Shown: positions 26,014-35,940, numbered from the stretch's first letter. The stretch is DNA of 57,619 bases from Comamonadaceae bacterium (GCA_947476285.1 CANJPU010000029.1:1-57619); one strand, 5' to 3'. The notes: generated by a model not told the origin, from the letters alone. Translations and numbers: made by a program.

Positions 26014-27419
26014 ACTTGCTCGATCAATTGCGCCAAGCTGTGGGCGACGCCAATGTACTTACCGAAGGCGATCTGAGCGCCTGGGAACAAGACTGGCGCA
26101 AGCGTTCGCGCGGGCGTGCTCTGGCCGTGGTGCGCCCGGGCAGCACGGCCGAGGTCGCGCAAGTGGTGCGCGCCTGCGCGGCGGCGCACACGTCCATCGT
26201 GCCTCAGGGCGGCAACACTGGCCTGGTGGTGGGCGCCACGCCCGACGAGAGCGGCACCCAGGTGCTGCTGAGTCTGCAACGCATGCAGACCGTGCGCGCA
26301 CTGGATGCGGACAATTCCACCGTCACCGTGGAGGCCGGCTGCATTCTGCAAAAGCTGCAGCAGGCAGCGCAAGATGCGGGCTTTCTGTTTCCACTGAGTC
26401 TTGCAGCCGAGGGCAGTTGCACCATTGGCGGCAACCTGGCCACCAATGCGGGCGGAACTCAGGTGGTGCGCTATGGCAATGCGCGCGATCTGTGCCTGGG
26501 GCTGGAAGTCGTCACCGCACGCGGCGAGGTGTGGGACGGCCTGAGCGGTCTGCGCAAGGACAACACGGGCTATTCGCTGCGCGATCTTTTCATTGGTAGT
26601 GAAGGCACGCTGGGCATCATCACTGCAGCCACGATGAAGCTCGTTCCCCTGCCCGCTGCCCGCCTCACCGCATGGGCGGCCGTGCCGTCGGTGGAGGATG
26701 CCGTCAAGCTGCTGGGCCTGGCGCACCAGCAACTGGGCGCGGGCCTGACGGGCTTTGAGATGATGGGGCAGTTCGCGCTGGATCTGGTGGCGCGGCATTT
26801 CACGCAGATGCGGGTGCCGCTGCATCAATCGGCGCCTTACTATGTGCTGCTGGAAAACTCCGACCATGAATCGCAAAGCCATGCCCGCGCGCAGTTTGAG
26901 CGCCTGCTGGAGCAAGCCCTGGAACAAGGCTGCGTGATCGACGCGGTGGTGGCACAAAACATCACGCATGCCCAACAACTGTGGCAGATCCGCGAGTCCA
27001 TTCCGCTGGCCCAGGCCGAAGAGGGGCTCAACATCAAGCACGATATTTCCATACCGGTGTCGCTCATCGCGCAGTTCTGCCGCGAGACCGACGCACTGCT
27101 GGCGGATCAGATTCCCGGCGTGCGTCTGGTTAACTTCGGCCACCTGGGCGATGGCAATCTGCACTACAACGTGCAGGCACCCAGCGGCGGCAACAGCGCG
27201 GCCTTTCTGGTGGAGTGGGAGGACAAAGTCAACTCACTGGTCTATGAAAGCGTGCAGCGCTTTGCCGGCTCCATCTCGGCTGAACACGGCGTGGGCAGCC
27301 TGAAGGTTGACAAACTGGAGCTGCACAAGCAGCCTGTGGCACTCGAACTCATGCGTGCAATCAAGCGCGCGCTGGATCCCGACAATCTCATGAACCCCGG
27401 CCGGGTGCTGCGCGCCTGA
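26010..27419 (+). CDS. FAD-linked oxidase, D-2-hydroxyacid dehydrogenase (GlcD/D2HGDH) family
   Basis: The 469-residue flavoprotein has a PCMH-type FAD domain ([13 protein letters not shown], then [15 protein letters not shown] and [16 protein letters not shown]) and a C-terminal substrate domain with [14 protein letters not shown] and EHGVGSLK, which hold metal and substrate residues in D-2-hydroxyglutarate and D-lactate dehydrogenases. The start is a TTG at 26010 overlapping the DUF2069 stop; the N-terminus [12 protein letters not shown] is as expected. The frame is open far upstream but overlaps DUF2069. Which D-2-hydroxyacid is oxidised is not determinable. Confidence 0.9.
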   Translation: MNLLDQLRQAVGDANVLTEGDLSAWEQDWRKRSRGRALAVVRPGSTAEVAQVVRACAAAHTSIVPQGGNTGLVVGATPDESGTQVLLSLQRMQTVRALDADNSTVTVEAGCILQKLQQAAQDAGFLFPLSLAAEGSCTIGGNLATNAGGTQVVRYGNARDLCLGLEVVTARGEVWDGLSGLRKDNTGYSLRDLFIGSEGTLGIITAATMKLVPLPAARLTAWAAVPSVEDAVKLLGLAHQQLGAGLTGFEMMGQFALDLVARHFTQMRVPLHQSAPYYVLLENSDHESQSHARAQFERLLEQALEQGCVIDAVVAQNITHAQQLWQIRESIPLAQAEEGLNIKHDISIPVSLIAQFCRETDALLADQIPGVRLVNFGHLGDGNLHYNVQAPSGGNSAAFLVEWEDKVNSLVYESVQRFAGSISAEHGVGSLKVDKLELHKQPVALELMRAIKRALDPDNLMNPGRVLRA

Positions 27420-27447
27420 ACATCCGGCCATTGCGATAATTCGCCCC

Positions 27448-28272
27448 ATGAACGAAACCGCACGCCCTCGCCCTGTCAGGTCCCAATACGAGGACTTCAT
27501 GCGCCATGTCCACACCCATGGCACGCCCAAGACCGACCGCACCGGCACCGGCACGCGCAGCGTCTTCGGCCAACAACTGCGCTTTGACCTGAACGAAGGC
27601 TTTCCTCTGGTCACCACCAAGAAAGTGCACCTCAAGTCCATCATCATTGAGTTGCTGTGGTTTCTGCAGGGCTCTGGCAGCAACAACTGGCTCAAGGAGC
27701 GCGGCGTCACCATCTGGGACGAATGGGCCAGACCCGACGGTGACCTCGGCCCAGTCTACGGTGTGCAATGGCGAAGCTGGCCCACGCCCGATGGCAGCCA
27801 CATCGACCAGATCGCAGAGGCGGTCAAGACCATCAAGACCAACCCCGATTCGCGCCGCATCATCGTGAGCGCCTGGAACGTGGCCGACATTCCCAAGATG
27901 GCGCTGGCGCCCTGCCATGCGTTCTTTCAGTTCTATGTGGCCGATGGCAAGCTCTCCTGCCAGCTCTATCAGCGCAGCGCGGATATTTTTCTAGGTGTGC
28001 CCTTCAACATCGCCAGCTACGCGCTGCTCACACACATGATGGCCCAGCAGTGCGATCTGGCCGTCGGCGATTTCATCTGGACCGGTGGTGATTGCCACAT
28101 CTACAGCAACCACCATGAGCAGGTGGAACTGCAGCTCAGCCGCCAGCCATTTGCCTACCCGGTGCTCAACATCAAGCGCAAGCCTGCGTCGATATTCGAC
28201 TACGCGTACGAAGACTTCGAAGTGCTGGACTACCAATGCCACGGCGCCATCAAGGCGCCCGTCGCCGTCTAA
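27448..28272 (+). CDS. thyA: Thymidylate synthase
   Basis: The 274-residue ThyA methylates dUMP with methylene-tetrahydrofolate. The catalytic cysteine is in [11 protein letters not shown] near residue 155; [27 protein letters not shown] and the C-terminal APVAV are conserved. It is complete. folA, which regenerates tetrahydrofolate from the dihydrofolate product, starts four bases after its stop. Confidence 0.97.
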   Translation: MNETARPRPVRSQYEDFMRHVHTHGTPKTDRTGTGTRSVFGQQLRFDLNEGFPLVTTKKVHLKSIIIELLWFLQGSGSNNWLKERGVTIWDEWARPDGDLGPVYGVQWRSWPTPDGSHIDQIAEAVKTIKTNPDSRRIIVSAWNVADIPKMALAPCHAFFQFYVADGKLSCQLYQRSADIFLGVPFNIASYALLTHMMAQQCDLAVGDFIWTGGDCHIYSNHHEQVELQLSRQPFAYPVLNIKRKPASIFDYAYEDFEVLDYQCHGAIKAPVAV

Positions 28273-28276
28273 GCCC

Positions 28277-28777
28277 ATGCAGCTCGGATTGATCTTCGCG
28301 CAATCGCGCAACGGCATCATCGGCAAGGATGGCGATTTGCCCTGGCATCTGCCGGAAGACCTGGCGCATTTCAAGCGCCTCACCATGGGCTGCCCCGTCA
28401 TCATGGGCCGCAAGACCTGGGATTCTCTGCCCGAGCGCTTTCGCCCGCTGCCGGGCCGCGCCAACATCGTGGTCACGCGTCAACCCGATTGGCATGCCCA
28501 CGGCGCGAGCCGAGCCGATTCACTGGAAAGCGCGGTCGCCCAGTGCGCTGGCCACGACCTGGCCTGGGTCATCGGCGGGGCGCAAATCTATGCTCAGGCA
28601 CTGCCCTTGGCGCATCGCGCCGAAGTCACCGAGATCGACGCCGACTTCGAAGGCGACAGCCATGCGCCCGCGTTCGGGCCCAATTGGGCCCAAACCGCCC
28701 GCGAGAGTCATCAGTCGGCAACAGGCCTGCACTACAGTTTTGTCAGCTATCGGAACAACTTGAACCAAGGAGATTGA
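28277..28777 (+). CDS. folA: Dihydrofolate reductase
   Basis: The 166-residue enzyme has the hallmark N-terminal half: IFAQSRNGIIGKDGDLPWHLPEDL, RKTWDSLPERFRPLPGR and VIGGAQIYAQALP. The start at 28277 gives MQLGLIFAQS; upstream codons in the frame overlap thyA and are not family-like. An AAGGAG sequence near the C-terminal codons serves as ribosome-binding site for the next gene. Confidence 0.96.
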   Translation: MQLGLIFAQSRNGIIGKDGDLPWHLPEDLAHFKRLTMGCPVIMGRKTWDSLPERFRPLPGRANIVVTRQPDWHAHGASRADSLESAVAQCAGHDLAWVIGGAQIYAQALPLAHRAEVTEIDADFEGDSHAPAFGPNWAQTARESHQSATGLHYSFVSYRNNLNQGD

Positions 28778-28778
28778 T

Positions 28779-29372
28779 ATGTCTGAAGGTGGATTTCATG
28801 TGCACGGCCCCCACGATCATGAGTTGGAGCACGCAACCCAGCACGCCAGCCACGACGCAGGTGCCGGCGGCGCGATGATCAACCAGATCGCCATGTTCAC
28901 AGCCGTCATCGCCACGGTGGGAGCGATCTTCTCCTACATGGGCGGCGCGACCCAAGCCAATGCCGGCCTGTACAAGAACAACGCGGCCATCAAGAAGACG
29001 GAAGCCTCCAACCATTGGAACTACTTCCAGTCCAAGAGCACCAAGCAATCGCTCGCCGAAGTCTCGCGCGATCTGTCACCGCCGGACAAGCAAGCCGTCT
29101 ACCAGGCCAAGGTAGACCGCTATGAAAAAGAAAAGAAGGAGATTGAGGCCGACGCGCGCAAGCTCGAAGCCACGGCCACTGACTGGGACACCCGTAGCGA
29201 CCAGCAAATGCACCAGCACCACCGCTGGGCCCAGGCCACCACCGCACTTCAGGTATCAATCGCCCTGGCGGCCATTGCGCTTCTCACGCGCAAGAAGTGG
29301 CTGGAGTGGGGGATGTTCGGCATGGGCGCGATCGGGGTTGCCATCGGCGCGCTGGCGATACTGCACATCTGA
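28779..29372 (+). CDS. DUF4337 domain membrane protein
   Basis: The 197-residue protein has a histidine-rich N-terminus (HVHGPHDHELEHATQH), one membrane helix near residues 33-53, a charged helical middle with KYEKEKKEIEADA-like coiled-coil character, and two closely spaced helices at the C-terminus. This pattern is DUF4337. The ATG lies two bases after the folA stop and uses a ribosome-binding site inside folA, so it is coupled to thyA-folA. The function is unknown. Confidence 0.82.
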   Translation: MSEGGFHVHGPHDHELEHATQHASHDAGAGGAMINQIAMFTAVIATVGAIFSYMGGATQANAGLYKNNAAIKKTEASNHWNYFQSKSTKQSLAEVSRDLSPPDKQAVYQAKVDRYEKEKKEIEADARKLEATATDWDTRSDQQMHQHHRWAQATTALQVSIALAAIALLTRKKWLEWGMFGMGAIGVAIGALAILHI

Positions 29373-29483
29373 GCTGCGGTGATGATCACCACCGGAATGT
29401 AGTGAACGTCAGCGTACTGGCACAGGGGAACACGGGGGGCAGCTCAGAGTTGCGCCAGCATGTTGGCAGGCAGCCATGCAGGC

Positions 29484-30440
29484 TCACGACATCTGTTGAA
29501 TTCCCGACAGCACCCAGCCGCTGCTACCCTGGCGTGACTTCACCAAATGCCAGATCTCGTTGAACACCTCGTCGGGCTCAACGGTGCCATCGCGAATCAC
29601 GCCCGTGAAACGCACGCTGACCAGATAGCGATCGGCGTCTTCGTCCACTTCGATCACCTCGGCATGGATGCTGACCACTTCGGTTTTCTGAGTCGCTGTG
29701 CCACGCTCGGCGATTTCCAGCTTCAGTTCGGCAAACATTTCGGGCGTAGTGAACAGGCGGATATCGTCTAGGTCACCCGCATCATTGGCGGCTTGCAAGC
29801 GAATAAAGTTGACCTTGGCATTGCGCTCGAAACCGGCGGCGTCAAAGTCGGCGGGAATCCGGCTTGCGCTGATGTTGTCCGCGCCAATTCGCGAGCCAAT
29901 GCCAGAGCCGATCCCCGAGCTGATCCCCGACCCGATTGCGCCGCCACCGCCTGCGGGCCATGAGACTTTGTAGGCCGGTGCATCATGCTCAACTCTGTCT
30001 GCATTGCGCGGTGCACCAGCGTTCACATGCGCATATTGAAGTCCATCCGGTCGGGCCGTGTTGGCCTGCCGCGCCGCGGCGCGCTTGCGCATGAAGAAGC
30101 CAATCGCCACCATGACCGCTGCCGCCAGCAAGCCCATCATCACCATGGATGCCAACTCATCGCCAAAGCCAAAGTGGGATGCCAAAGCGGCCAGCCCCAG
30201 GCCAGCAGCGAGTCCGGCGACCGGGCCCATCCACGAGCGGGACGGGGCCGCAGCCGCGCCGGCGGCCGGTGTTGCTGCGGCCGATGGCGTTGCAGCGGTG
30301 GGAGCCTTGTCAGGGGTCGCCTGGCGTTGCGTGCCCGTGGATTTTCCAGAGCCCAGGCGTTTGGCCGCTTCAGCATCCATGGCCACGGTTGAAAGGGCGA
30401 CGGTAAAGACTAGGGCGAGAAGTGAAAGCAGTCGCTTCAT
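29484..30440 (-). CDS. Tim44-like domain protein, secreted or membrane anchored
   Basis: The 318-residue protein has a signal peptide (MKRLLSLLALVFTVALS), a proline/alanine-rich linker, two membrane segments (about 70-115) and, after a glycine-serine repeat stretch (GSGISSGIGSGIGSR), a C-terminal Tim44-like domain from about residue 195 to 315 (FIRLQAANDAGDLDDIR and VRFTGVIRDG). The Tim44-like fold is a ligand/peptide-binding module; bacterial roles are unproven. It converges with the DUF4337 gene. Confidence 0.82.
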   Translation of the reverse strand: MKRLLSLLALVFTVALSTVAMDAEAAKRLGSGKSTGTQRQATPDKAPTAATPSAAATPAAGAAAAPSRSWMGPVAGLAAGLGLAALASHFGFGDELASMVMMGLLAAAVMVAIGFFMRKRAAARQANTARPDGLQYAHVNAGAPRNADRVEHDAPAYKVSWPAGGGGAIGSGISSGIGSGIGSRIGADNISASRIPADFDAAGFERNAKVNFIRLQAANDAGDLDDIRLFTTPEMFAELKLEIAERGTATQKTEVVSIHAEVIEVDEDADRYLVSVRFTGVIRDGTVEPDEVFNEIWHLVKSRQGSSGWVLSGIQQMS

Positions 30441-30687
30441 GTGAGTTTCCTTTGAATCGGTTTTTCGATTTGCACCGCACGCGATGGTGCCTGCCCGGAC
30501 GCGGCGCTGAAAGCAGGAAAATGCGTGAGAACATTCCTGTTTTTACGAACCAAACTGATGTTTCTGTCAGGATTGGGTTGGCTCTTTCTCGCTAGACTCA
30601 CGCGGCAGCTGTGGACTGACGCGTTCCCGCGTAGCTTGAGAAAAACACCCTGGCAGAGTGACGCCGCTCCAAATTGTGAGGTTTCCC

Positions 30688-31647
30688 ATGCAAACAATTG
30701 CACCCTTGTGGCTGTGGGCCACCTTCGTGGCCTTCGTACTGGTGTCCTTGTTCGTCGACTTCGTGGTGCTCAGCAAGCAGGGTTCGCGCGACATTGGCGT
30801 CAAGGAAGCGTTGAACTGGAGTCTGGTCTGGATTGCCCTCAGCTTCTTGTTCAACGGCTTGTTCTGGTGGGCGATCAAAGAGACCACTGGGTCGACGGAC
30901 ATTGCCAACACCAAGTCGCTGGAATTTTTGACCGGCTACCTCATCGAGAAGTCCCTGGCAGTGGACAACATCTTTGTTTTCCTGATGATCTTCAGCTACT
31001 TTGCGGTGCCCACGCACTTCCAAAAGCGCGTGCTGATGATCGGCATCATCGGAGCCATTGTGTTGCGCACCGTCATGATCCTGGTGGGTGGCTGGTTACT
31101 GGCGCAGTTCCACTGGGTCTTGTATGTGTTCGGTGCATTCCTGATTCTCACCGGCGTGAAAATGTGGTGGTCCGCTGGCAAAGAGCCAAACCTTGATGAC
31201 AACCCGGCGCTCAAACTCCTGCGCCGCTTGCTGCCAGTGAGCAAGAACTACGACGGCGAGAACTTCTGGACAATCGAAAACGGCAAGAGGATCGCAACGC
31301 CCCTGTTCATGGTGATCTGCCTGATTGCGTTCGTGGACGTTATTTTTGCGGTGGACTCCATCCCCGCGATCTTTGCCATCACCAGCGACCCCTTCATTGT
31401 GCTGACCAGTAATGTGTTCGCAATTCTTGGACTGCGAGCCATGTACTTTTTGCTGGCAGCGGTGGCCAACCGGTTCCATTTTCTCAACTACGGTCTGGCG
31501 ATTATTTTGGTGTTCATTGGCACCAAGATGTGCTTGATCGACGTCTACAAGATTCCGGTGCTGTTCTCGCTGATTGTGGTGGTGAGCATATTGGCATTGA
31601 CCATGCTGCTGAGCTTGCGCATGCCGCCCGCACAACCCAAGGACTGA
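30688..31647 (+). CDS. TerC-family integral membrane protein
   Basis: The roughly 319-residue protein has eight or nine membrane helices and the TerC signatures FLTGYLIEKSLAVDNIFVF and IAFVDVIFAVDSIPAIFAIT, with acidic residues in the membrane that point to metal transport. Family members export manganese or act in tellurite resistance and protein metallation. The ATG at 30688 is preferred over a GTG at 30658. I looked for a yybP-ykoY manganese riboswitch in the 247 bases upstream and did not recognise one. The stop abuts the convergent LysR gene. Confidence 0.92.
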   Translation: MQTIAPLWLWATFVAFVLVSLFVDFVVLSKQGSRDIGVKEALNWSLVWIALSFLFNGLFWWAIKETTGSTDIANTKSLEFLTGYLIEKSLAVDNIFVFLMIFSYFAVPTHFQKRVLMIGIIGAIVLRTVMILVGGWLLAQFHWVLYVFGAFLILTGVKMWWSAGKEPNLDDNPALKLLRRLLPVSKNYDGENFWTIENGKRIATPLFMVICLIAFVDVIFAVDSIPAIFAITSDPFIVLTSNVFAILGLRAMYFLLAAVANRFHFLNYGLAIILVFIGTKMCLIDVYKIPVLFSLIVVVSILALTMLLSLRMPPAQPKD

Positions 31648-32532
31648 CTAGATTGCTGGTCGTAGCAAACGCTGCACCAGCGGATGTTGCACCTTCTTTT
31701 CGGCAACGATCGCAAAGAAGTGCTCGGTGGCCCCTTCGCAGTGACCCAAGCGCTCTACTGCGTAGTGGGTCAATAGGTCATCGTGAACCCATTCAGCGGC
31801 TGGAAAAACTCCCATGCCGCTGGCTCCAAAAGTTTTGAGCAACGCACTGTCTTCAAATTCACCAACGATCCGCGGCCGGATGGCATGCTGCTCAAACCAC
31901 AAATCAAGGCGCGCGCGCACTGCCGTTTGAGCTGAGGGCATCAACAGCGGCACAAGGGCCAGGCTTTGCGGGAAGTCTTGACGCGTTGCCTCCACCAGGG
32001 CTTTCGTACCGTACCAACCGATGGCGGACGATCCCATGGAGTGGCTGTACAGCTTGAGGTTTGGATTGGTTGGTGCGGGTCGGTCCGATAGCACCACATC
32101 CAGCCGATGCAAAGCAAGGTCTCCCAGTAGATCATCCAGCTCTCCCTCATGGCACATCAAGCGCAAGTTCGGCTCGGCGATCACCGGCTGCATCAGGCGG
32201 CGCACCACCAACTTGGGCAGGCCGTCACAAATGCCGGTTGCCAGGCGCACTGTCGGCGCACTCACAGCATCACGCACGCGCGCAGGGAGTTCTTCCCCTA
32301 ACTGAAAAATCTGGTCGGCTTGCTGCATGGCGGCTATGCCTGCATCGGTCAGCGCCAAGCCGCGCCCGGCCGGCTTGAGCAGCGCATACCCGAGCGCGCG
32401 CTCCAACTCACGCACCTGCGCGCTCACGGTTTGCACCGCCATGTCCAGCTTGTCTGCGGCCCGAGAGATGCCACCTTCTTTGGCGACAACCCAAAAGTAA
32501 TACAGGTGCTTGTAATTGAAAGGGGTGCTCAT
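31648..32532 (-). CDS. LysR-family regulator, NhaR type
   Basis: The 294-residue protein has an N-terminal winged helix (FNYKHLYYFWVVAKEGGISRA, QTVSAQVRELERALGYAL) and a LysR effector domain. The opening phrase with NYKHLYYFW is characteristic of NhaR, the sodium/pH-responsive activator. It diverges from the HPF-like and SbtA-like genes, the expected arrangement for control of those genes. Confidence 0.88.
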   Translation of the reverse strand: MSTPFNYKHLYYFWVVAKEGGISRAADKLDMAVQTVSAQVRELERALGYALLKPAGRGLALTDAGIAAMQQADQIFQLGEELPARVRDAVSAPTVRLATGICDGLPKLVVRRLMQPVIAEPNLRLMCHEGELDDLLGDLALHRLDVVLSDRPAPTNPNLKLYSHSMGSSAIGWYGTKALVEATRQDFPQSLALVPLLMPSAQTAVRARLDLWFEQHAIRPRIVGEFEDSALLKTFGASGMGVFPAAEWVHDDLLTHYAVERLGHCEGATEHFFAIVAEKKVQHPLVQRLLRPAI

Positions 32533-32631
32533 GATCAGTTTTTTCAGGACTCTTGATGAGAAATTATCTGCTTTTTAAGAATTCAACCCGAATCTATCGT
32601 GATGCCTTCTTTAACCCCTTGGAGAAAACGT

Positions 32632-32967
32632 ATGCAGATCATTTTTGAGTCCCGCGATGTTTCTGGCACCGACATGCGCGACATGTCTGTGGAGCGCGTG
32701 CGCTTGCGCCTGCGCCGCTTGGCGGCCATGGTGCCGCGCGCCAAGGTGCGGTTCTCAGACGTTAACGGCCCGCGCGGCGGGGTGGACAAACGCTGCCTGG
32801 TTGAATTGAAAACCGAAAGCGCAGGCACGGTTGTCATTGCCTCGCTAGCGCGTGACTGGCGCACCGCACTGGATCGCTCGTTGGCGCGCGCCGCCCAGGT
32901 ACTGACGCGCAATTTGCAGCGCAGTCAAAAGCCCCTTCGCCGGCGTACCGCGAAACTCGCATTTTGA
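32632..32967 (+). CDS. HPF/RaiA-like ribosome-associated protein
   Basis: The 111-residue protein matches the S30AE/HPF fold: MQIIFESRDV at the N-terminus, RLRRLAAMVPRAKVRFSDVNG and the C-terminal DRSLARAAQVLTRN helix. It lacks the long C-terminal dimerisation domain. The C-terminus is basic (RRRTAKLAF), fitting rRNA contact. TTGGAGAA precedes the ATG. Placed between a NhaR-type regulator and an SbtA-like transporter, it may link salt or carbon status to ribosome activity; this is inference. Confidence 0.78.
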   Translation: MQIIFESRDVSGTDMRDMSVERVRLRLRRLAAMVPRAKVRFSDVNGPRGGVDKRCLVELKTESAGTVVIASLARDWRTALDRSLARAAQVLTRNLQRSQKPLRRRTAKLAF

Positions 32968-33059
32968 AGACTCGGATTTGCGCGGTGGAACACGCTACTA
33001 TCAGCACCGGAAAAAGTCCTGGCTTAGTGAAATTTTTGATTGACACCTGAAAAGCACCA

Positions 33060-34016
33060 ATGCAAAGCTTCGTCGACCCCGCCATTTTGTTTTTTGTGTT
33101 TGGAATTTTGGCGGGCACGTTGAAGTCAAATCTGCAGATACCGCCTCAGGTGTCGCGATTTCTGTCTTTGTATTTGTTGATGGCCTTGGGTCTCAAGGGC
33201 GGTTTTGCGCTGGCGCACTCTGGCCTGACAGCAGACGTGCTCATCAGCCTGGGCGCGGCGCTTGGCCTGGCCATTGTGGTACCCGCGTTGGGCTACCTGG
33301 TGTTGCGGCGATTTGTCAACGGCTTTGATGCGGCGGCAATTGCTGCCACCTACGGGTCTGTTAGCGCGGTCACCTTTATCACCGCCGTTCAGTACCTGGA
33401 CACCCATGGCATCAGCTTCGGCGGCCACATGGCGGCCGCCATGGCGCTGATAGAGTCGCCTGCCATCGTGCTGGCCGTAGTGCTGGCTAACCATGCGCGC
33501 AAAAATGCTGCCACAGCAGCAGGCAACGCTCCTCTTGGGCGCATCCTGCATGAAGCCCTTACTGATGGCGCCCAACTTCTTCTGGTAGGCGCGATGCTGA
33601 TTGGCGTGCTGTCAGGGGAATCTGGCCAAGCCGCGATGAAGCCCTTTTCTGTGGATCTATTCAAAGGCATGCTGGCCTTCTTTTTGCTGGACATGGGGTT
33701 GCTGGCTGCGCAAAACATGGGAAAGCTCAGGGGCCGGTCAGCCTGGCTAGTGGTTTATGCCATTGCCGGGCCACTGGCACACGCAAGCATCGCGCTGGCG
33801 CTTGGATGGGCGCTGAGCATGTCACCAGGTAACGTGGCTCTGCTGATGGTGCTGGCAGCCAGTGCGTCTTACATCGCCGTCCCTGCGGTCATTCGCCATG
33901 CGATTCCCGAGGCCAACCCATCGCTTTACTTTGGCATGTCCTTGGGGTTGACTTTTCCTTTCAACATTCTGATTGGCATTCCACTGTATGTGCATGTGGC
34001 CCAGCGGTTTTTGTGA
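33060..34016 (+). CDS. SbtA-like sodium-dependent bicarbonate transporter (DUF897)
   Basis: The 318-residue membrane protein has about ten helices. The SbtA signatures are clear: LKSNLQIPPQVSRFLSLYLL, ATYGSVSAVTFITAVQYL, AAMALIESPAI and a second inverted-repeat copy ASASYIAVPAVIRHAIPEA. SbtA of cyanobacteria imports bicarbonate with Na+. In this heterotroph-like context it may supply bicarbonate for carboxylases. The regulatory partner SbtB is not adjacent. The ribosome-binding site is weak. Confidence 0.87.
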   Translation: MQSFVDPAILFFVFGILAGTLKSNLQIPPQVSRFLSLYLLMALGLKGGFALAHSGLTADVLISLGAALGLAIVVPALGYLVLRRFVNGFDAAAIAATYGSVSAVTFITAVQYLDTHGISFGGHMAAAMALIESPAIVLAVVLANHARKNAATAAGNAPLGRILHEALTDGAQLLLVGAMLIGVLSGESGQAAMKPFSVDLFKGMLAFFLLDMGLLAAQNMGKLRGRSAWLVVYAIAGPLAHASIALALGWALSMSPGNVALLMVLAASASYIAVPAVIRHAIPEANPSLYFGMSLGLTFPFNILIGIPLYVHVAQRFL

Positions 34017-34280
34017 GGTCAAGCTTGTTGCGCAGTCTCAGAGGAGTTGCCCCGCAGGAATGATTTGCTGGTTTGAAAAATAACCAGTAGCCGTTGCGCA
34101 ACCGACTGCAGCCGGTCAGAACTGAGTTCCGGATCGAAGAAGGTAGGCAGCGGCAGATTCATTTATGCATTTATTCGGTTTCGTCAACTTGATTTTGTGC
34201 GATTTTCTCAAATCGTCACTCCACTCGACCGTTGAGCCTCCTGGCGCACCCGGGGGACAACACCATGTCAGAAACAGGCA

Positions 34281-34286
34281 TACAAT
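34281..34286 (+). promoter_or_regulatory. Possible -10 element of the abiE locus
   Basis: TACAAT lies about 20 bases before the abiEi ATG; no convincing -35 is seen at 16-18 bases upstream. The short distance implies a very short leader. The rest of the 290-base gap between the SbtA gene and abiEi is A+T-rich and holds no gene that I can see. Confidence 0.25.
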
Positions 34287-34306
34287 TCTGATATCCGGAC
34301 ACGATC

Positions 34307-34903
34307 ATGACCACGCTCCCTGAATCCATCCTGCTGCACGCCCGGTCCCTGCCTGAGGGGGGCGTGTTGTCGCCCAAGGAGTTTCTGCACCTTGGGAGCA
34401 GGGCGGCCGTCGATCAGGCCCTGTCACGCCTTACCAAGGAAGGCAAGCTGCTGCGCGTTGCGCGCGGAACCTACGTCACGCCGGTGTCGAGTCGGTTCGG
34501 GACGCGTGCGCCAGCGCCTGAGAAGGTGGTCCACTCACTGGCGGCGCAGAGTGGCGAAGTCGTGACGCCCCACGGTGCCAGTGCTGCCAACACGCTGGGG
34601 CTCACCCAGCAGGTGCCGATTCGAGAGGTCTACCTGACCTCCGGGCGCACTCGGAAACTGAAGCTTGGCCGCTCGGAGGTCATGGTGAAGCACGCTCCGC
34701 GCTGGATGCTCGCGCTGGGCTCCGGCCCGGCCGGTGCGGCGGTGCGCGCCCTGGCCTGGATGGGGCCGGCACATGTGGGCGAATCGCTGGCCGCCTTGCG
34801 CCGCACGCTGCCGCCCTCGGAGTGGCAAACGCTGGCATCGGCGCGCGCCTGTTTGCCGTCCTGGATGGCACGCGCCATTGGCGAAGAAGCGGTTCGTGGC
34901 TGA
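34307..34903 (+). CDS. AbiEi-type antitoxin / transcriptional regulator
   Basis: The 198-residue protein fits the AbiEi/DUF6088 antitoxin family: an N-terminal winged helix (VLSPKEFLHLGSRAAVDQAL, then RLTKEGKLLRVARGTYV) and a C-terminal region with TPHGASAANTLGLTQQVP and VYLTSGRTRKLKLG. Such antitoxins repress their own promoter and neutralise the AbiEii nucleotidyltransferase. The start of the toxin overlaps its last 26 bases, typical of a type IV toxin-antitoxin operon. Confidence 0.85.
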   Translation: MTTLPESILLHARSLPEGGVLSPKEFLHLGSRAAVDQALSRLTKEGKLLRVARGTYVTPVSSRFGTRAPAPEKVVHSLAAQSGEVVTPHGASAANTLGLTQQVPIREVYLTSGRTRKLKLGRSEVMVKHAPRWMLALGSGPAGAAVRALAWMGPAHVGESLAALRRTLPPSEWQTLASARACLPSWMARAIGEEAVRG

Positions 34904-35938
34904 GCGCTTCTTCGCCCTCAGCCGCGGCGACCAGCGGGAAGTGCTGGAACAAGCGCGGACCAAGACCGATCGCCCTACCCACTTGCTCGAGAAGGATGCC
35001 TGGGTGGTCTGGGCGCTCGGGACGCTGTTCGAATCACCACTCGCCGCAGACCTGACCTTCAAGGGCGGCACCTCTCTCTCAAAGGCCTACAAGATCATCG
35101 ATCGGTTCTCCGAAGATATCGACCTCACCTACGACATCCGCAAGTTGATCGGGGACCTGACAGGTGGCGAAGCATTTCTGCCAACGAGCCGTAGCCAAGC
35201 CAGCAAGTGGACCAAGGCGGTTCGGGACCGCCTACCGGAGTGGATTGCCTACGATGTGCAGTCGCTTGTCAATGCAGCGTTGGAACCGGAGCGGCTGGAG
35301 GCGAGGCTGGAAATCGGCGGTGCGCAACGCACAAACTTCTGCTGCACTATCCGGCGATCAAGCAAGGTACCGGCTACGTGCCACCCGTCGTTACGTTGGA
35401 GTTCGGCGGCCGGTCGACCGGCGAACCGCATGAGGTATTGCGTGTGTCGTGTGACATGCAAGGTCATGTCGACGGCGTCACGTTTCCCTCGGCGTCTCCT
35501 TGGGTGATGAGTGTGGCACGGACGTTCTGGGAGAAGGCCACCGCAGCCCATGTCTACTGCGCCCAGGGGCGAATCCGCAGCGAGCATTACGCCAGGCACT
35601 GGCACGATTTGGCCGCCATCATGCGCAGCACGCACTTCGGCGCTGTCATTGGTGACCGTACGGTCGCTCGGGCCGTGGCCGAACACAAGTCCTATTTCTT
35701 CTGCGAGAAGGACGCCGGTGGAGAAGTCATAGACTACTTCCGCGCGGTGGAAGGCGCTTTGCAGATCGTGCCCACAGGTGCTGCCCGTGAATCGCTCGCC
35801 AGCGACTACGCCAGCATGCTCGAAGACGAAGTCATGGTCGGCAACGCCCTGCCCTTCGATCAACTGATGCAGGCCTGCGCCGAGGTCGCAGCGCGGTCCA
35901 ACATGGGCGCGAAGCCCTCCGACCTAAAGCCACGATAA
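34878..35938 (+). pseudogene. AbiEii-type nucleotidyltransferase toxin, frameshifted
   Basis: The first part, from TTG 34878 (or GTG 34896), reads MAKKRFVAERFFALS and contains the nucleotidyltransferase core FKGGTSLSKAYKIIDRFSED followed by IDLTY. Near 35325-35340 this frame loses similarity, and the frame displaced by one base continues with LLLHYPAIKQGTGYVPP and TLEFGGRS, then HDLAAIMRSTHFG to the stop at 35938. The two halves together make a normal AbiEii of about 350 residues. This indicates a one-base loss (or two-base gain) disrupting the toxin, or a sequencing error; no slippery heptamer is apparent at the junction. Confidence 0.8.
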
Positions 35939-35940
35939 CC

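Noticed and set aside
25896..27164. Long minus-strand ORF (422 codons) opposite the FAD oxidase gene
   Set aside because: It shadows a clearly conserved gene on the plus strand; the translation is rich in His, Gln and Arg with no recognisable domain.
30441..30687. Possible yybP-ykoY manganese riboswitch upstream of the TerC gene
   Set aside because: TerC genes often follow this riboswitch, but its conserved core was not recognisable here on reading; a covariance scan would be needed to revive it.
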